Source: CAWHQZ01 sp963831645
GTDB taxonomy: Bacteria; Pseudomonadota; Alphaproteobacteria; Rhizobiales; Aestuariivirgaceae
Direction of reading: 5' to 3'
Length of the DNA: 64,000 nucleotides
NCBI GenBank assembly: GCA_963831645.1
Contig: CAWHQZ010000006.1
Coordinates: 310,001-374,000 of the forward strand
Shown here in pieces: positions 18,387-29,419 of the stretch; within the stretch, counting starts at the first letter, position 1, and each line of letters opens with the position of its first letter. The notes beneath the pieces were generated by a model, which saw only the letters and a list, made by a program, of their open reading frames with translations, was not told the DNA's origin and ran no database searches. Both the position numbers and the translations under genes were made by a program.

Positions 18387-20441
18387 TCAGGCCGCCCGGG
18401 CTTTGTGGGCAGCCAGCACCTGATCGGCGGTCCGTCCCGTCAGCTCCACCATGTGGTCGTGCCTGAACGTAAAGGTGCCCACGCCCGAGGTCGCCGATCT
18501 GAGCTCGATGATCAGGTCGGCGATTTCGCTCTCCGGCAGATGCGCCTCGATCGTGTCCCAGCCCGGCCAGCCTTCGCGCCCGTCAAAACCAAGCAGATGA
18601 CCGCGATGACCGGTGACGATCTGATTGATCCTGCTCGTTGCGTCACTCGGCACATGGATACTGACGTGCGCGATCGGCTCGAGCAGTACCGGCGAGCATT
18701 GCGGCATTCCTTCGCTCATGGCGAGACGGCCGGCCAGCCTGAACGCCATTTCCGAGGAATCGACCGTATGAAAGCTGCCGTCCGATAGATTTACCGCGAG
18801 ATCGATGACCGGGAAGCCGAGCGGACCCTGCGCCAGGTAGTCCTTCACGCCGGTCTCGACGGCCGGAATGTACTGTTTCGGAACGACGCCGCCGGTGATG
18901 GTGTCGGTGAACGCGAAGCCCGAACCGCGCGGCAACGGCTTGATGTCGATGACCACGTCGCCGAACTGCCCGTGCCCGCCCGACTGCTTCTTGTGCCGGC
19001 CGCGGACGGTGACCGGCCGGCGTATCGTTTCCTTGTAGGAAATGCGCCGCGGCCTTGACTGGGCGTGCACGCCGAATTTGCTGGCCAGCCGTTCGAGCGC
19101 CACGCGCAGGTGCATTTCTCCCTGGCCCCACAGAACCATTTCGTGCGTGTCCTGGTTGTGGACCAGGGCCAGCGAAGGATCCTCCTCGGTAAGCTTGGCG
19201 ACGGCGGAAGTCAGCTTCACCTCGTCCTTGCGGTCGGCCACCGAGATCGCAAGTCCGTACACCGGCAAGTTGACCTCGAGCGCTGCCGCCTGTTTTGCTG
19301 GTCCCTTGGCGCTCGACAACGTCTCGCCGGTAGACATCCCTTCCATCCTGCCGAGAGCCGCCGTGTCGCCGGTCCGGGCGCTCGTGATCTTGCGCTGCTC
19401 GGCGCCCATGATCTGGAACAGCCCGGCCGCGCGCGCTTCCTGTCCGTTGCGGCCATAGAGCGTCTGGCCGTCGCTGATTGCGCCTGCCAGAACCCGGGCG
19501 AGCGTGAGTTTTCCGCCATGAGCGGTGTGGAACGTCTTCAGCGACTGAACGATGGTGGCGCCGTTGGCAGCAGCACCCAGCCGCTTCGCGGTGTCCTCGA
19601 TCGACGGGATTTCATGGCGCAGCGCCTTGAGAAGCCGCAGGATCCCGTGGCCGTTTTCGGCCGAGCCGAACAATACCGGGGTGATCAGGCCATCGCGCAA
19701 CTCCCGCGCCAGATCGTTGAACACCCGGTCGCGTGGAGGCTCCATGTCCGACAAGAGCTGCTCCATGAGCTCGTCGTCGTAGTCGGCGAGTTTTTCCAGC
19801 ATGGCGAAGCGAGCCTCTTTCTCGGGCTCCTTCATGTCCGCCGGCATTTCAATGACTTCGCTCTGCGCGTGCTCGCGATAGACAAAGGCGCGCTCGAGGG
19901 CGAGATCGACGAAGCCGGTGGCGATGCCGTTGCTCCAGATCGGTATCTGGCGCAGCACCAGCGGCGTGCTGCTGGCAGGCTGCAGGTATGCGAGGAGATC
20001 GCGCAGGCGATTTTCCGTCTTGTCGATCTTGTTGATGAAAAGGATGCGCGGCACCTTGAGCCGGTCGATTTCCTTGAGAATGAGCTGGAGGGCGGGAACT
20101 TTCTTTTCATCCGGCTCGCAGACGACCACTGCAGCATCGCAACCTGCCAGAGCGGCGTGTGCGTCCTGCATGAATTCGATCGATCCCGGGCAGTCCAGGA
20201 ACGTGTAGGTATCGCCTAGAAATTCAGTGAATGCCGCGTTGAGCTCGACGCTCATTCCGTGCGCACGGGCCTCGGCGGCGGCATCTCCTACGGTCGAGCG
20301 CTGCGAGACCCGCCCCTGGCGCTCGATGGCGCCGGTGCGAAACAGAATGGCTTCGAGAAGGGTCGTCTTGCCGCTCAGATATGGGCCCACCAGTGCGACG
20401 CACCGGGGACCCTGGGCTCGTCTGCCCAATACATGGTCCAT
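18387..20441 (-). CDS. EF-G-like GTPase (elongation factor G paralogue)
   Basis: The start at 20441 follows AGGGAGG and gives 684 residues, a little shorter than canonical EF-G. The G domain has GPYLSGKT (19-26) in place of the usual AHIDAGKT, DCPG in place of DTPG, and NKID. Domains II to V follow in order, including the IPAVETGVKDYLAQGPLGFPVID segment of domain IV and a domain V that ends in FTFRHDHMVELTGR. The family is a second, non-essential EF-G type found in many alphaproteobacteria and actinobacteria. Its role in translation or ribosome recycling is not settled. No ribosomal genes are beside it, which also argues against it being the main fusA. Confidence 0.9.
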   Translation of the reverse strand: MDHVLGRRAQGPRCVALVGPYLSGKTTLLEAILFRTGAIERQGRVSQRSTVGDAAAEARAHGMSVELNAAFTEFLGDTYTFLDCPGSIEFMQDAHAALAGCDAAVVVCEPDEKKVPALQLILKEIDRLKVPRILFINKIDKTENRLRDLLAYLQPASSTPLVLRQIPIWSNGIATGFVDLALERAFVYREHAQSEVIEMPADMKEPEKEARFAMLEKLADYDDELMEQLLSDMEPPRDRVFNDLARELRDGLITPVLFGSAENGHGILRLLKALRHEIPSIEDTAKRLGAAANGATIVQSLKTFHTAHGGKLTLARVLAGAISDGQTLYGRNGQEARAAGLFQIMGAEQRKITSARTGDTAALGRMEGMSTGETLSSAKGPAKQAAALEVNLPVYGLAISVADRKDEVKLTSAVAKLTEEDPSLALVHNQDTHEMVLWGQGEMHLRVALERLASKFGVHAQSRPRRISYKETIRRPVTVRGRHKKQSGGHGQFGDVVIDIKPLPRGSGFAFTDTITGGVVPKQYIPAVETGVKDYLAQGPLGFPVIDLAVNLSDGSFHTVDSSEMAFRLAGRLAMSEGMPQCSPVLLEPIAHVSIHVPSDATSRINQIVTGHRGHLLGFDGREGWPGWDTIEAHLPESEIADLIIELRSATSGVGTFTFRHDHMVELTGRTADQVLAAHKARAA

Positions 20442-20602
20442 TGCTCTGTCCTCCCTCTGGCATGCGGTGAGGACCGCCCCTTTTATGGAACGCCTGGAGC
20501 GGTTCCATGCAATGCATCCTGCGCCCGCGGCCATATCCGAGGCAAGGGGGATTCTGTTTCAGAACGAGCGAAGCCCGCGGTGAGCCGTCCGTTCCGTCGA
20601 GA

Positions 20603-21070
20603 TCAGTGGCGCTTGAGGGTCAGCGAGCCGATTCCGCCGGCGATGTTCAAGCCGGTCTGACCCTGGACGCTCAACGGCTGCAAGTTGATGGAATTGCGAA
20701 AGCCGCCCACCAGAACATTGGCTCCGAGCCCGACGCCGATGGTCGCCTCTGCTGCTGCTCCAATGTACCCGCCCGACAGAGACCCGCGCTCCAACCGGCT
20801 GGGGGCAAATACCGCCCACACCAGGGTCGTCCCGTTCGTCACCCCGAGGTCGAGCCCGATTCTGGTGAGCGAACCGGCGTAGCGATCGCGCCGCTCCCCA
20901 CGCGACGATTTGAAGGTGCAATCTGCGGACTTGGTCGAGCCGATGATCCAACCGACGCCGCCGTTCACGCGACAGGTAAGGAGCCCGGCCCGCACACCCT
21001 CCGCTCCTGCGAGCTCCGAGATGAACGCCGCCAGCATCGCCGCTGCCGCAATCGAAGCGAGTTTCTTCAT
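20603..21070 (-). CDS. DUF992 secreted protein
   Basis: From the ATG at 21070, after GGAGAGG, the product is 155 residues. It has a signal peptide (about 1-23) and then the DUF992 pattern: GLLTCRVNGGVGWIIGSTKSADCTF, YAGSLTRIGLDLGVTNG, GSLSGGYIGAAAEATIGVGLGANVLVGG. The two cysteines of the conserved TCxV and DCxF positions are present. These small periplasmic or outer-membrane-associated beta proteins are common in Rhizobiales and have no known function. It stands alone between the EF-G-like gene and the aminotransferase. Confidence 0.93.
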   Translation of the reverse strand: MKKLASIAAAAMLAAFISELAGAEGVRAGLLTCRVNGGVGWIIGSTKSADCTFKSSRGERRDRYAGSLTRIGLDLGVTNGTTLVWAVFAPSRLERGSLSGGYIGAAAEATIGVGLGANVLVGGFRNSINLQPLSVQGQTGLNIAGGIGSLTLKRH

Positions 21071-21188
21071 GCGCCTCTCCTTTTTCTGAAGGCTGTCCCG
21101 AGCCGCCTGACGAGAAACTGTTGCCCGGCCATTGTGGCATAAAACGGACCCCGCCGGGCGCAAAGCTTCGCTGCGGGTTGCGCATGGC

Positions 21189-22391
21189 TTACTGCAGATT
21201 GCCGCAGAACCGCTGAATTCGCTGGCACGCTTCCTCGAGAGCGTGGGTGCTGGTGGCATAAGAAATGCGGAAGTGCGGCTCCATGCCGAAAGCGGCGCCA
21301 TGAACTACGGCCACACCTTCCGCATCGAGGAGCTCCGCGGCAAAATCCTCATCCGTCCGGATGGTCCGACCCGCGGGCGATCTCTTGCCGATCGTTTCAG
21401 CGCACGATGGAAAGACGTAAAAGGCCCCTTCCGGCAGAGGGCACGAGATGCCCTTCGCCTGGTTCAGCATCGACACCACCAAATCTCGCCGCTCCTTGAA
21501 TACGAGATTGTTTCGGACAATGAAGTCCTGCGGCCCGCTCAGCGCCTCCACCGCAGCCCACTGCGCGATCGAGCTGGGATTAGAGGTCGACTGCGACTGC
21601 AGCTTCGCCATCGCCTTGACCAGCCGCTCCGGCCCCGCACCGTAGCCGATGCGCCAGCCGGTCATGCAATAGGCCTTGGACACGCCGTTCATCGTCAGCG
21701 TACGCTCGTAGAGTCGGGGCTCGACCTGCGCCGGCGTCAGGAACCTGAAGTCGTCGTAGACCAGATGCTCATACATGTCGTCGGTAAGCACCCAGACGTG
21801 CGGATGCTCGACCAGCACATCGGTGAGCGCCTTCAGCTCGCTGCCTGCATAGGCGGCGCCCGAGGGGTTGGACGGCGAGTTCATGATCAGCCACTTGGTC
21901 TTCCCGGTAATGGCGCGCTCGAGAGCATCCGGCCGCAACTTGAATCCGTCTTCAAGCCTGGTCGGCGCGATCACCGGAACTCCGCCGGCCAGCAGGACGA
22001 TGTCCGGATAACTCACCCAATAGGGTGAGGGAACGATTACTTCATCGCCTGGATTGACGGTCGCCATCAGGGCATTGAACAGCACCTGCTTGCCGCCCGT
22101 TCCCACCGAAACCTGCGACGGCTTGTACTCGAGATCGTTCTCGCGCTTGAACTTCGCCGCGACGGCAACTTTGAGCTCGGCAATGCCGTCGACGATGGTG
22201 TATTTCGTCTCCCCGCGCCGAATGGCGGCGATCGCCGCCTCTTTGATGTTGTCCGGAGTATCGAAATCCGGCTCGCCGGAGGCCAGAGCGATGATGTCCC
22301 GCCCCTGCGCCTTCAGCTCCGCAGCCCTGCTGGATGCGGCAATGGTCAGGGACGGCTTTATGCGGTCCAGTGAGTCGGCAATGAAACCCAT
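21189..22391 (-). CDS. class I pyridoxal-phosphate aminotransferase, aspartate type
   Basis: The start at 22391 gives 400 residues, the usual length for the I-gamma aspartate aminotransferases of rhizobia. The N-terminal SLDRIKPSLTIAASSRAAELKAQG and SGEPDFDTPDNI are typical. The PLP-lysine segment is NGVSKAYCMTGWRIGYG. The substrate-binding NSPSNPSGAAY and the C-terminal FRISYATS with its arginine are present. It moves the amino group between aspartate and 2-oxoglutarate in the cytoplasm. Related enzymes also accept prephenate. It is divergent from the FAD monooxygenase, with 61 bases between the starts. Confidence 0.94.
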   Translation of the reverse strand: MGFIADSLDRIKPSLTIAASSRAAELKAQGRDIIALASGEPDFDTPDNIKEAAIAAIRRGETKYTIVDGIAELKVAVAAKFKRENDLEYKPSQVSVGTGGKQVLFNALMATVNPGDEVIVPSPYWVSYPDIVLLAGGVPVIAPTRLEDGFKLRPDALERAITGKTKWLIMNSPSNPSGAAYAGSELKALTDVLVEHPHVWVLTDDMYEHLVYDDFRFLTPAQVEPRLYERTLTMNGVSKAYCMTGWRIGYGAGPERLVKAMAKLQSQSTSNPSSIAQWAAVEALSGPQDFIVRNNLVFKERRDLVVSMLNQAKGISCPLPEGAFYVFPSCAETIGKRSPAGRTIRTDEDFAAELLDAEGVAVVHGAAFGMEPHFRISYATSTHALEEACQRIQRFCGNLQ

Positions 22392-22452
22392 CGTCTGAAT
22401 TCCTTGATCGTGCATTGACAGCCTCGATGACCCCGGAAACCATGCCCCCTCC

Positions 22453-23604
22453 ATGAAAGTCATCATCGTCGGCGGCGGCATTGCCGGACTTGCGGCAGCC
22501 ATTGCCGTTGCCAGGACGCGACATCAGGTTGTGGTATTCGAGCGGGAACCGCACATCGAAGAGCGCGGCGCCGGTCTACAGATTGCGCCGAACGGAATCA
22601 AGGCGCTCGAGTGGTTGGGCGCATGGGAGCTTCTGCGCGGCAACACCTGGCAGCCGCGGTATTTTCGGTTCATGGACGGGGTGAGCGGCAGACTGATCCG
22701 TTCCATCGCGGTCGCCGACAGCTTCGACCGCCGTTTTGGCTCTCCTTACGTTGTGACGCATCGGGCCGATCTGCTGGCCGCGCTTCTGGTGACGGCCCGG
22801 TCGCTATCTGAAATCGAGATACGGACCGACAGTGCAGTCACCGGTCTCGAATGGCAAGGCGAACGGCCAATGGTTCGCATGGCCGGCGCCGCGGTATCGG
22901 CTGACGCGGTAGTGGGCGCCGACGGCCTGCACTCGACCATCCGCCGGTGTCTTCTTGCCGACGGCGCGCCGTCAACGGGCCGCCACGTGCTGTTTCGCGC
23001 GCTGGTGCCCCGCATCGAAGCACCTGCGGTGTCCGCGGACGTCGTGTTGTGGTTCCTACCCGGCGGCCACGTGGTGCATTATCCGGTATCGGGAGGCAAG
23101 TTCATCAATTTCGTTGCCGTCAGTGAAACAGGCCCGGGAGGCGAAGCGGGCTCCGCACCCGCTTCACCCTCTGAAGTGACAGCGACGTTCTCCGGGCTCA
23201 CCGCCGAGTTGCGATACTTGCTGGGCCTCCCCGGCGCGTGGCACAAGTGGCAATTGGCCGATCGCCGGCCGGTGCGTTGCTGGGGAAGCGGGCCGGCCAC
23301 GCTGATCGGTGATGCTGCGCACCCGATGGCGCCCTATCTGGCGCAGGGCGCAGCCGCCGCGCTCGAGGATTCCGTGGTCCTGGGACAAGGCTTCGATGGC
23401 GCGCCGGGACCCGCTGATGCGTTTCGCCGGTTCGAAAGCCGACGCATGGCGCGGACCACCCGGCTGTTCCGGGTGTCAAGCCGCCAGGGCCGGGTTTATC
23501 ACGCATCCGGCCTTCTTGCTCTGCTTCGCAATATCGTGCTCGGAAATGTTCCGACGCGCGTCCTGCTCGCTCAGTTGGGCTGGATATATTCGTGGCATCC
23601 GTAG
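22453..23604 (+). CDS. FAD-dependent monooxygenase (salicylate-hydroxylase type)
   Basis: The 383-residue protein has GGGIAGLAAA at residues 7-16 for FAD binding, then ERGAGLQIAPNGIKALEWLG. The middle DG motif reads GADGLHSTIR, and the second FAD site is LIGDAAHPMAPYLAQGAAAALED. This is the group A flavoprotein hydroxylase layout. Such enzymes hydroxylate aromatic rings with NAD(P)H and oxygen. The substrate is not evident, since no ring-cleavage genes are near. It is divergent from the aminotransferase gene. Confidence 0.92.
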   Translation: MKVIIVGGGIAGLAAAIAVARTRHQVVVFEREPHIEERGAGLQIAPNGIKALEWLGAWELLRGNTWQPRYFRFMDGVSGRLIRSIAVADSFDRRFGSPYVVTHRADLLAALLVTARSLSEIEIRTDSAVTGLEWQGERPMVRMAGAAVSADAVVGADGLHSTIRRCLLADGAPSTGRHVLFRALVPRIEAPAVSADVVLWFLPGGHVVHYPVSGGKFINFVAVSETGPGGEAGSAPASPSEVTATFSGLTAELRYLLGLPGAWHKWQLADRRPVRCWGSGPATLIGDAAHPMAPYLAQGAAAALEDSVVLGQGFDGAPGPADAFRRFESRRMARTTRLFRVSSRQGRVYHASGLLALLRNIVLGNVPTRVLLAQLGWIYSWHP

Positions 23605-23728
23605 CGACTGCATGTGTTGCCACAGTTTCGCCGCAAGATTTCTCACCCGACCCACAGTTCCATCCCGATCCTGCCGCTTTCATTGCCAAAATTCGTCCAA
23701 GGGTTCGGTGAGGAGCGGGGTTGCAGTC

Positions 23729-23944
23729 ATGACCATCTGGACAGGCACTGCCGTAGTTCGAACAAGGACAGGCCTGTCCAGCCTCTCTGCTGAGACCCGC
23801 CGGGTAGTCGACCACCACCAGGAGTTTCAGGTCCAGTCACGGCGCAACATGTCGTTTTTTGCCCTGGCCCTGTTGATCGCGCTCGCCGCCGTTCTGGTGC
23901 TTGTGGGCGCCACGGCTCAAGCCGGGTTGTTCCCCATCCGCTGA
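23729..23944 (+). CDS. possible small membrane protein
   Basis: This open frame of 71 residues ends in a clear membrane span (SFFALALLIALAAVLVLVG). Translation may instead start at the inner ATG at 23849, leaving a 31-residue single-span peptide. A GGAG lies upstream of the longer start, but at a long distance. The first half contains a perfect 14-bp palindrome in the DNA (GGACAGGCCTGTCC at 23766-23779), which would fit better with a regulatory region and the shorter start. I recognise no family. Confidence 0.4.
   Translation: MTIWTGTAVVRTRTGLSSLSAETRRVVDHHQEFQVQSRRNMSFFALALLIALAAVLVLVGATAQAGLFPIR
23766..23779. repeat. perfect 14-bp palindrome
   Basis: GGACAGGCCTGTCC reads the same on both strands. 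A matching half (GGACAGGC) stands about 27 bases to the left, at 23739-23746. The pair looks like an operator with one full and one half site, upstream of the short membrane peptide or the TPR gene. This is inference only. Confidence 0.4.
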
Positions 23945-24058
23945 ACCCCCATACTTTGCTGCATGTTTCCGCCTCTGAACGGGGCGGAACAATCCGGTCA
24001 CATTTCGCGTATCTTGATCGGACGAGGACTTAAACTATTCCAAAAGAGGTGCTGGATC

Positions 24059-24607
24059 ATGCGCAAGTCGATTTTAATACTGGTTTCATCGCTGGCGCTG
24101 CTTGCCGCTCCCGCGCTGTCGCTTGCCGCCGGCGGGGGGAACAGTGGCGGATCAGGCGGCGGATCGTCGAAGCCCTGTCCGAAGGGATTCGAGTGGAGCA
24201 AGAAGAAAAAGAAGTGCGTGCAGCAGCAGTCACAGGTTTCGCCCGAGCAACGGCTCATCGATGAGGCTTGGATGCTTGCCCACAGCGGGCAGTTTGAGGC
24301 CGGGCGCAGGCTTTTCGGCCAAGTCGCCGACAAATCCAACCCGGAAGTGCTGAACGGCCTCGGCTATACAAATCGCAAGCTGGGCCTCTTCGCCAACGCC
24401 ATCGCTTACTACAAACAGGCTCTCGCTCTCGATCCGGACTATGTCGAGGCGCGCGAGTATCTGGGCGAGGGCTATGCCACGCTCGGCAAGCTCGATCTCG
24501 CCAAAGAGCAACTTGAAGAGATCGAGCAGCGGTGCGGCACGACCTGTGAGGAGTATGTCGACCTCAGGGATGCGATCGACACGGCGGTGAAAACCTCCAC
24601 CAGGTAG
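24059..24607 (+). CDS. secreted TPR protein
   Basis: The ATG at 24059 gives 182 residues with a signal peptide ending at SLAAG. A Gly/Ser-rich linker then leads to a Cys pair in KPCPKGFEWSKKKKKCV. Residues about 60-160 hold TPR-like helices, best seen in PEVLNGLGYTNRKLGLFANA and IAYYKQALALDPDYVEAREYLGEGYATLG. Two more cysteines follow in RCGTTC. It is probably a periplasmic scaffold held by disulfides. The FecR-domain gene follows about 55 bases later on the same strand, so the two may be cotranscribed. No enzyme activity is suggested. Confidence 0.87.
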   Translation: MRKSILILVSSLALLAAPALSLAAGGGNSGGSGGGSSKPCPKGFEWSKKKKKCVQQQSQVSPEQRLIDEAWMLAHSGQFEAGRRLFGQVADKSNPEVLNGLGYTNRKLGLFANAIAYYKQALALDPDYVEAREYLGEGYATLGKLDLAKEQLEEIEQRCGTTCEEYVDLRDAIDTAVKTSTR

Positions 24608-24662
24608 CGCCATATTTGCGGGTGCCGGGCGATCAAGACGGCGGGTGCGCGATTGCACGGAA

Positions 24663-25322
24663 ATGAATCGGGGAATGGAGCGCTTCTGCGCCCGCTTCCC
24701 GGGCGTTAGGGCATGCTGTTTTCTGAGCGCGATGCTGCTGGCGGGATTTCATGCCCCCGTAGTGCTGCCCCAGGATAGAATCGGTACGGTCACTCGCCTC
24801 AAGGGAGCCGGAGTCCTGACATCGCTCGGGGAGCTCAAGGCGATAAACACCGGCTCCCCGGTTCATGTTGATGACATCGTAGCCTCCAATGCTGGCGCCT
24901 GCGTCGAAATCTCGTTATTAGACGGAACACGCCTGACCATTGGGGAGAAGGCCTCGCTGAGACTGGATCGCTATGTGTTCGATCCCGGCGAATCTGCCGG
25001 CCGGCTTGCGGTTTCCCTTCAAGGCGCAGCTCGTTACGTTTCTGGAAGCCCCGGAGCCTCGCCGAATCATAGGACCGTCGTGTCCATGTCCTTCGCGACC
25101 ATCACCGTGCGCGGAACCGATTTCTGGGCCGGTCCGATCGACGGGAAGCAGGGAGTGTTGCTGCTCGACGGTCGGGTGGAAGTTGCAAACGAGGCCGGGG
25201 GCGTGACCCTCGATGAAACCGGCGAAGGGACCTGGCTCGCAAGCGCCGAGGAGGCACCCCGCACACCGGCACGATGGCCTGCGGAAAAGGTCGATCGCGC
25301 CCTCGCCGCAACTTCCTTTTAG
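24663..25322 (+). CDS. FecR-domain secreted protein
   Basis: The start at 24663 gives 219 residues; a GTG at 24645 is also possible. A signal-like stretch precedes IGTVTRLKGAGVLTSLGELK. The FecR domain follows with VHVDDIVASNAGACVEISLLDGTRLTIGEKASLRLDRY, the usual core. Later parts include ITVRGTDFWAGPIDGKQGVLLLDGRVEV. This form is a free periplasmic FecR domain with no anti-sigma transmembrane link. Such proteins occur with TPR partners and may bind polysaccharide or act in envelope assembly. The neighbouring TPR gene fits that pairing. Confidence 0.86.
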   Translation: MNRGMERFCARFPGVRACCFLSAMLLAGFHAPVVLPQDRIGTVTRLKGAGVLTSLGELKAINTGSPVHVDDIVASNAGACVEISLLDGTRLTIGEKASLRLDRYVFDPGESAGRLAVSLQGAARYVSGSPGASPNHRTVVSMSFATITVRGTDFWAGPIDGKQGVLLLDGRVEVANEAGGVTLDETGEGTWLASAEEAPRTPARWPAEKVDRALAATSF

Positions 25323-25445
25323 GCGTGAACGATCAGCGCTTGCTTGCTGCTATCCGGGCTACGACAATCGATCGGGTGGTGGCTGATTCGGCCACCGCAC
25401 TCTGGTGACGTTGCGTCGGCCATCTTCTATAGGGGGGATCAACTT

Positions 25446-25616
25446 ATGGACCTGAGTGCACCGAAAACCATCACTTTCATTGCAGCAGTCATCCTTGCTG
25501 CACTCGGAGCGGCTGGCCACTACGGCGTCCTGAGCGCGACAGCGCCGCACGCGTTTCTGCTCATGCTCGTCGGCTTCATCGTGCTGGCGGCCGGCAATCT
25601 CACGCGCGGTCTCTGA
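25446..25616 (+). CDS. small two-span membrane protein
   Basis: The 56-residue product starts MDLSAPKTITF and has two hydrophobic spans (FIAAVILAALGAAGHYGV and FLLMLVGFIVLAAGNL) with a short loop between. A G-rich ribosome site (GGGGGG) stands about 9 bases upstream. Similar tiny proteins are seen in Rhizobiales with no known role. Its closeness to the FecR gene may mean a shared envelope function, but that is not shown. Confidence 0.55.
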   Translation: MDLSAPKTITFIAAVILAALGAAGHYGVLSATAPHAFLLMLVGFIVLAAGNLTRGL

Positions 25617-25889
25617 TAGCCTCACCGTCATACCCGCGAAAAGCATGCCCTCGGGCTTCGACCCGATGGGCCGGTATCCAGCTCTGGGCGGCCCAGCGGG
25701 GAGATGTGTCCCAATTCAAGCGCCTTCAGCGCGGGCAGCCATCCGAAGCTGCATTGCGGCGTTCGCCACAATGACGAAATTGAGTGATTCCCGGATAACC
25801 GCTTGCGCCGAAATATGAGCGGTGGGTCTCTGTCGCGCGCAAAGCTCGTCAACGTGCTAAGGATGAACGCTTGACGTTGGACACCGATC
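25617..25889. other. intergenic stretch with REP-like palindrome
   Basis: About 270 bases with no gene. It begins with the nested inverted repeat described at 25630-25696. The remainder has no recognisable promoter, terminator with U-run or coding region. Confidence 0.6.
25630..25696. repeat. REP-like nested inverted repeat
   Basis: An outer pair (ATACC at 25630-25634 with GGTAT at 25673-25677) encloses an inner hairpin with arms GCCC-TCGGG and CCCGA-TGGGC around a CTTCGA loop. A further short palindrome (CTGGGC-G-GCCCAG) follows at 25684-25696. The outline (GTCAT, ACCCGCGAA, CGGGCTTCGACCCG, ATCCAG) resembles the intergenic palindromes that are common in Bradyrhizobium-like genomes. I call it a degenerate member of such a family. 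Confidence 0.55.
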
Positions 25890-26396
25890 ATGAAGCCTGC
25901 CGAGCTCAAAGCTTTGCAATCCCCACTCAAGGAGCGCTACCGGCGCGCTCCCGAAGATGCGGCGATCACGCTGGTCGCCGAGGGTGAGCTCGCCGAAGGA
26001 GTCACCTGCTCCGTAGCGAGTGGCCGGGCCCTGGTGTCTGCCGGACTGCACCCGGCGACCGGCGGCACCGGCCTTGAAGCCTGTTCTGGTGACATGTTGC
26101 TCCAGGCGCTCGTGGCCTGTGCCGGCGTGACGCTCAGCGCTGTCGCCACCTCCCTTGGAATTGCGCTGCGCGGGGGACGGGTGCGGGCCGAGGGCGAACT
26201 CGACTTTCGCGGCACGCTGGGAGTGGTGAAGGATGCGCCGGTCGGATTTCGCGCCATCCGGTTGACCTTCGAGCTCGAGGGCGACCTGAGTGCGGCTGAC
26301 CGCGACACCTTGCATAAGCTCACCGAGCGCTATTGCGTCGTCTATCAGACGCTTCGGGCCTCGCCGCCGATCACAATGTCGATCAGCAGCGGTTGA
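25890..26396 (+). CDS. OsmC/Ohr-family protein
   Basis: The 168-residue product has the OsmC fold landmarks. The first conserved cysteine is in EACSGDMLLQALVACAGVTL and the second is in LTERYCVVYQTL near the C-terminus. The spacing and the VYQTL ending point to the OsmC-like branch and not to the Ohr branch. These cysteines reduce organic hydroperoxides in the cytoplasm. The DNA-adjacent CBS gene follows 70 bases later on the same strand. No peroxide regulator of the OhrR type is next to it. Confidence 0.87.
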   Translation: MKPAELKALQSPLKERYRRAPEDAAITLVAEGELAEGVTCSVASGRALVSAGLHPATGGTGLEACSGDMLLQALVACAGVTLSAVATSLGIALRGGRVRAEGELDFRGTLGVVKDAPVGFRAIRLTFELEGDLSAADRDTLHKLTERYCVVYQTLRASPPITMSISSG

Positions 26397-26465
26397 TTTC
26401 TTCCCCGGCCAGGTTTGATGTACTATGGCGCCTCTCAAAATGTCTCGAGCCTCTGGAGGCTTGCA

Positions 26466-26900
26466 ATGACCGTTCAGCACATCCTCGACCGGAAGGGATC
26501 GAGCGTTGCGACGTTGCCGCCCGATGCCACCATCGCCAAGGCTGCTAGGCTGCTTCGACAGAAGAAAATCGGCGCTATCGTCGTCAGTCCGGATGGCAAA
26601 AAGATCGTCGGCGTTCTGTCCGAGCGTGACATCACCCACGGGCTCGACGAGCACGGGGTAGCCCTCGCTGAAATCACGGTCGGAGAACTGATGACCGCCA
26701 AGATCTTCACCTGTGCTCCCGCTGACAGCGTCGAGGCCGTGATGCAACTGATGACCGATCATCGCGTCCGGCACGTGCCGGTGGTAAGGAGCGGCAGCCT
26801 TGCAGGCATCGTTTCGATCGGCGACATCGTCAAGGACCGCCTCGACCAACTTCAACACGAGACCGCGGCCCTGCAGGACTACATCGCGGGAAGAGCCTGA
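26466..26900 (+). CDS. two-CBS-domain protein
   Basis: The ATG at 26466 has a GGAGG site and gives 144 residues. Two CBS domains fill the protein: about 1-65 (MTVQHILDRKGSSVATLPPDA to VGVLSERDITHGL) and about 72-130 (TVGELMTAKIFTC to AGIVSIGDIVKDRL). Free CBS pairs bind adenine nucleotides and sense energy state; this two-domain form is a common Rhizobiales protein. A partner enzyme is not indicated by the neighbours. Confidence 0.92.
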   Translation: MTVQHILDRKGSSVATLPPDATIAKAARLLRQKKIGAIVVSPDGKKIVGVLSERDITHGLDEHGVALAEITVGELMTAKIFTCAPADSVEAVMQLMTDHRVRHVPVVRSGSLAGIVSIGDIVKDRLDQLQHETAALQDYIAGRA

Positions 26901-26984
26901 CCGCAACGGGAATGCGCTGCTGACGCCGGCTGACAGGGCCCGCCCTTTCTCCTGCTGGCTTCGCTACCTATATTCGAGCGTACT

Positions 26985-29324
<2,340 letters not shown>

Positions 29325-29419
29325 AGGCCGTCGTCGCCTCGTCGTCGCCCGCGGGGATTCCGTTTCGTCGGAAAATGCGCTAGACTGATGGGAAGAGCGG
29401 CCAACGAGAGGGGTTCGGC

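Noticed and set aside
18387..20441. Naming the EF-G-like gene fusA
   Set aside because: The G1 and G3 motifs differ from canonical EF-G and no str operon genes are nearby, so it is a paralogue.
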